From Flaccisagitta enflata (taxonomy: Eukaryota; Chaetognatha; Sagittoidea; Aphragmophora): DNA of 64,000 nucleotides. The stretch lies in NCBI GenBank assembly GCA_965153355.1, contig OZ231126.1, forward strand, positions 109,120,001-109,184,000, in the 5' to 3' direction. A program made the translations under genes and the position numbers. The notes beneath the pieces were generated by a model, which saw only the letters and a program-made list of their open reading frames with translations, searched no databases and was not told the origin of the DNA. Of the stretch, positions 62,022-64,000 are shown piece by piece. Position 1 is the first letter of the stretch; each line of letters begins with the position of its first letter.

Positions 62022-62464
62022 TAGGAACTCCAGCGACTCCAGCGACGACAAGTGATATCAGGTGATGAAACCTTTTCGTATTCAATCCAATACGACGCGA
62101 GGAACAGAATCCATCCATCATTGGATGGAATCAAAAGTCTTTTTAGGAATGTTATTCCAACCAAGTTTGTCAATGCGTCCAATTCGGATAACAAAGGATA
62201 TCTGAACCCTTCATATTCTGGTGCTCTAGTTATTCTATATTTAGAGGACTGTCCAAGAAACAGGTCGTCTAGGACCTGGGTCACAAAATTAATGTCATTG
62301 AACGTAAGTCTTTGAAAGTCACTGCTGTTAAACACTTCAAAATCATCGCCTGACGAGTAATTGTCACTTTCATCGCCATTATTTGCGTTCACCATTTTTT
62401 TTCCGGTCTTTTTTTTGTCAAAGGAATCAAAGACAAAGGAATCAAAGAGAAGTATTTCATTCAA
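56533..62464 (-). CDS. Protein-primed DNA polymerase B, Polinton/adintovirus type, multi-exon
   Basis: Replicative polymerase of Polintons (Mavericks) and related viruses. Exons read on the minus strand: 62464-62019, 61754-61611, 61494-61258, 61196 to about 60640, about 60640-60194, 59962-58161, 57965-57785, 57661 to about 57490, and a 3' part at 56862-56533. Recognisable parts: DNLCLPTAI (exon 3), a Cys/His region with HICRTC (exon 4), exonuclease motif YFDFEA (about 60607-60590), a zinc/HNH-like segment with CQCC, WDHDHY and LCQQCNLAYS (exons 5/6), polymerase motif A DFNGLYSSC (about 58725), motif B split by the intron after 58161, motif C GTDTDSL (about 57560), and a C-terminal KAKGIN. One frame break near 60640 is unresolved (intron or 1-bp frameshift), and the link between motif C and the C-terminus is uncertain. 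No integrase, ATPase or capsid gene lies within reach. Confidence 0.75.
56868..57058. repeat. (TTG)n/(TGC) microsatellite inside the polymerase locus
   Basis: Imperfect GTT/GCT repeats. On the minus strand they would read as polyGln if translated, but they lie where the polymerase gene most likely has an intron: an acceptor ccccctactag follows at about 56830-56820. Confidence 0.8.
57088..57142. repeat. (CT)n microsatellite
   Basis: Short CT run with a T tract, in the presumed intron between motif C and the C-terminal exon of the polymerase. Confidence 0.9.
60029..60135 (-). repeat. Dispersed short repeat (GGTCGGTC family), truncated copy in a polymerase intron
   Basis: Contains 'gacggacggaccgataaag', 'gggttgtagacttgtgtagcacgg' and 'caaggccgtatacacggcaag'. 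It occupies most of the intron between the exons ending at 60194 and starting at 59962. Confidence 0.6.
61838..62018. repeat. (AC)n microsatellite in polymerase intron 1
   Basis: About 180 bp of AC on the plus strand, so the intron on the minus strand begins GTGTGTGT: the 5' splice site is the edge of the microsatellite. Confidence 0.95.
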
Positions 62465-62619
62465 TTTTTGTGCATTTGTTTCAAAAGATCAGAAAAAAAT
62501 TTTTTTTAAAAAGGAAAAAATGAAATTTGGTGTATGATACAGAAAAAGGAAAAAAAAAAAGAAAATTGTCCACATTTCACGAATCCTTTTGATACAAGTA
62601 TTGTTCATGTACTATCAAG
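62465..62619. other. Upstream of the polymerase ORF
   Basis: AT-rich, no motif identified. The true transcription start may lie beyond the microsatellite to the right. Confidence 0.3.
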
Positions 62620-63300
<681 letters not shown>

Positions 63301-64000
63301 ACTTTTTCCTTTTCTGACTTTTCTTAGATACTGATGATGGGCTACGTGACAACATTTATTGATCCACTGTCGCCTGAGGAGTCGACGCCATTGCTCTCGT
63401 CTGCCTAAATCTTTTTTTACTAATATCAGTTTTTGTCTCTATCAGAATCTCCTGACAAATGATTGTTGCTTGTTCTTCTTCTTCTAGTTCTTCTTCTTCT
63501 GCTTCTTCTTCTTCTATTCTTCTTCTTCTTCTTCTTCTTCTGTTATTCTCTCTCCATCCGCTTTCTTTCTTTTCACCGCTTTTATTTTCGTGCAATTTCG
63601 TGTTTGCTTGTTTGTTCGCTGTCGCCGCCGCGTCATCGCCGCCGCCGCGTCGTCGCCGTCATTGGTGACGCTTTTCCTCATCATCATTGGTTGGATGACA
63701 CCATTGCCGCCATTTTCGACGACTTCCCCCTTCATCTTTTCATCATCATCTTGCTCCTCCATCTCACCACATCATCTTTGTCGTCATCATGATCATCATG
63801 ATCATCTTAATCACCATCATCACCACTACTGTCATCATCATCATCATCATCATCGTCCGCTATCATCACTTATTTTTGTTGTCTTCCTCATTCCTCACCT
63901 TCGACTGGTCTGTTTCCTTCCTCATCATCATCATCATCATCGTCATCACCACCTTCGGCGACCTCATATAGTTGTCATCTTCATCTTCATTTTTGTCTCG
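63301..64000. repeat. (TTC)n, (CGT/CGC)n and (CAT)n trinucleotide-rich right edge
   Basis: TTC repeats at 63475-63542, GCC/CGT words at 63620-63665, and CAT runs at 63783-63955. Several frames stay open on both strands because of the repeats. No gene supported. Confidence 0.6.

Overview
The window is eukaryotic, almost certainly from an invertebrate animal. Coding segments are split by GT-AG introns, intergenic DNA is AT-rich, and long microsatellites are very frequent: (GA)n, (TG)n, (TTTC)n, (GTT)n, (GGAAGC)n. Nearly everything recognisable is mobile or virus-derived. I cannot name the species. A chuvirus-like glycoprotein and a Polinton-type polymerase would suit an arthropod or another invertebrate.

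Region by region: 1-8900 holds microsatellites, two (GGAAGC)n blocks, a 10-bp-period minisatellite and two copies of a dispersed short repeat, with no gene I can support. 8901-53903 is bounded by near-identical inverted repeats, each several kb long and built mainly from a 20-bp tandem unit. I read it as one giant foldback-type transposon of about 33 kb, enlarged to about 45 kb because a 12-kb Ty3/gypsy-like LTR retrotransposon (15467-27597) inserted in its left arm. The right arm keeps the empty site.

The unique core (28166-48228) has a spliced MULE-like transposase gene (minus strand, 33125-28215). Upstream of it is a very unusual locus (38685-33891, minus): a signal peptide and chuvirus-like glycoprotein ectodomain, a zinc ribbon, and an Ulp1/C48 protease, all in one reading register interrupted by a 763-bp TA-flanked MITE. 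Further along are a 91-aa ORF, a 272-aa protein with an ESRP/fusilli-like RRM segment (probably a captured host fragment) and, on the plus strand, a spliced hAT-like gene (42425-45883). This looks like a gene-capturing transposon in the manner of pack-MULEs and foldback elements.

The nested LTR element has gag and pol in the same frame, separated by one UGA in a readthrough-type context (TGA CAA CTA). Between pol and the 3' LTR it carries two plus-strand (antisense) membrane-protein genes, one of them with an intron.

Right of the giant element there is a multi-membrane-span ORF that stops exactly at the inverted-repeat end (54465-53902), a tRNA-derived SINE, and a multi-exon protein-primed DNA polymerase B gene of Polinton/adintovirus type (62464-56533, minus). 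No integrase, capsid or packaging ATPase gene was seen near it. The last kilobase is microsatellite with one possible coding exon.

Exon boundaries come from reading GT/AG sites and checking phase by hand. Family assignments rest on recognised motifs, not on searches.
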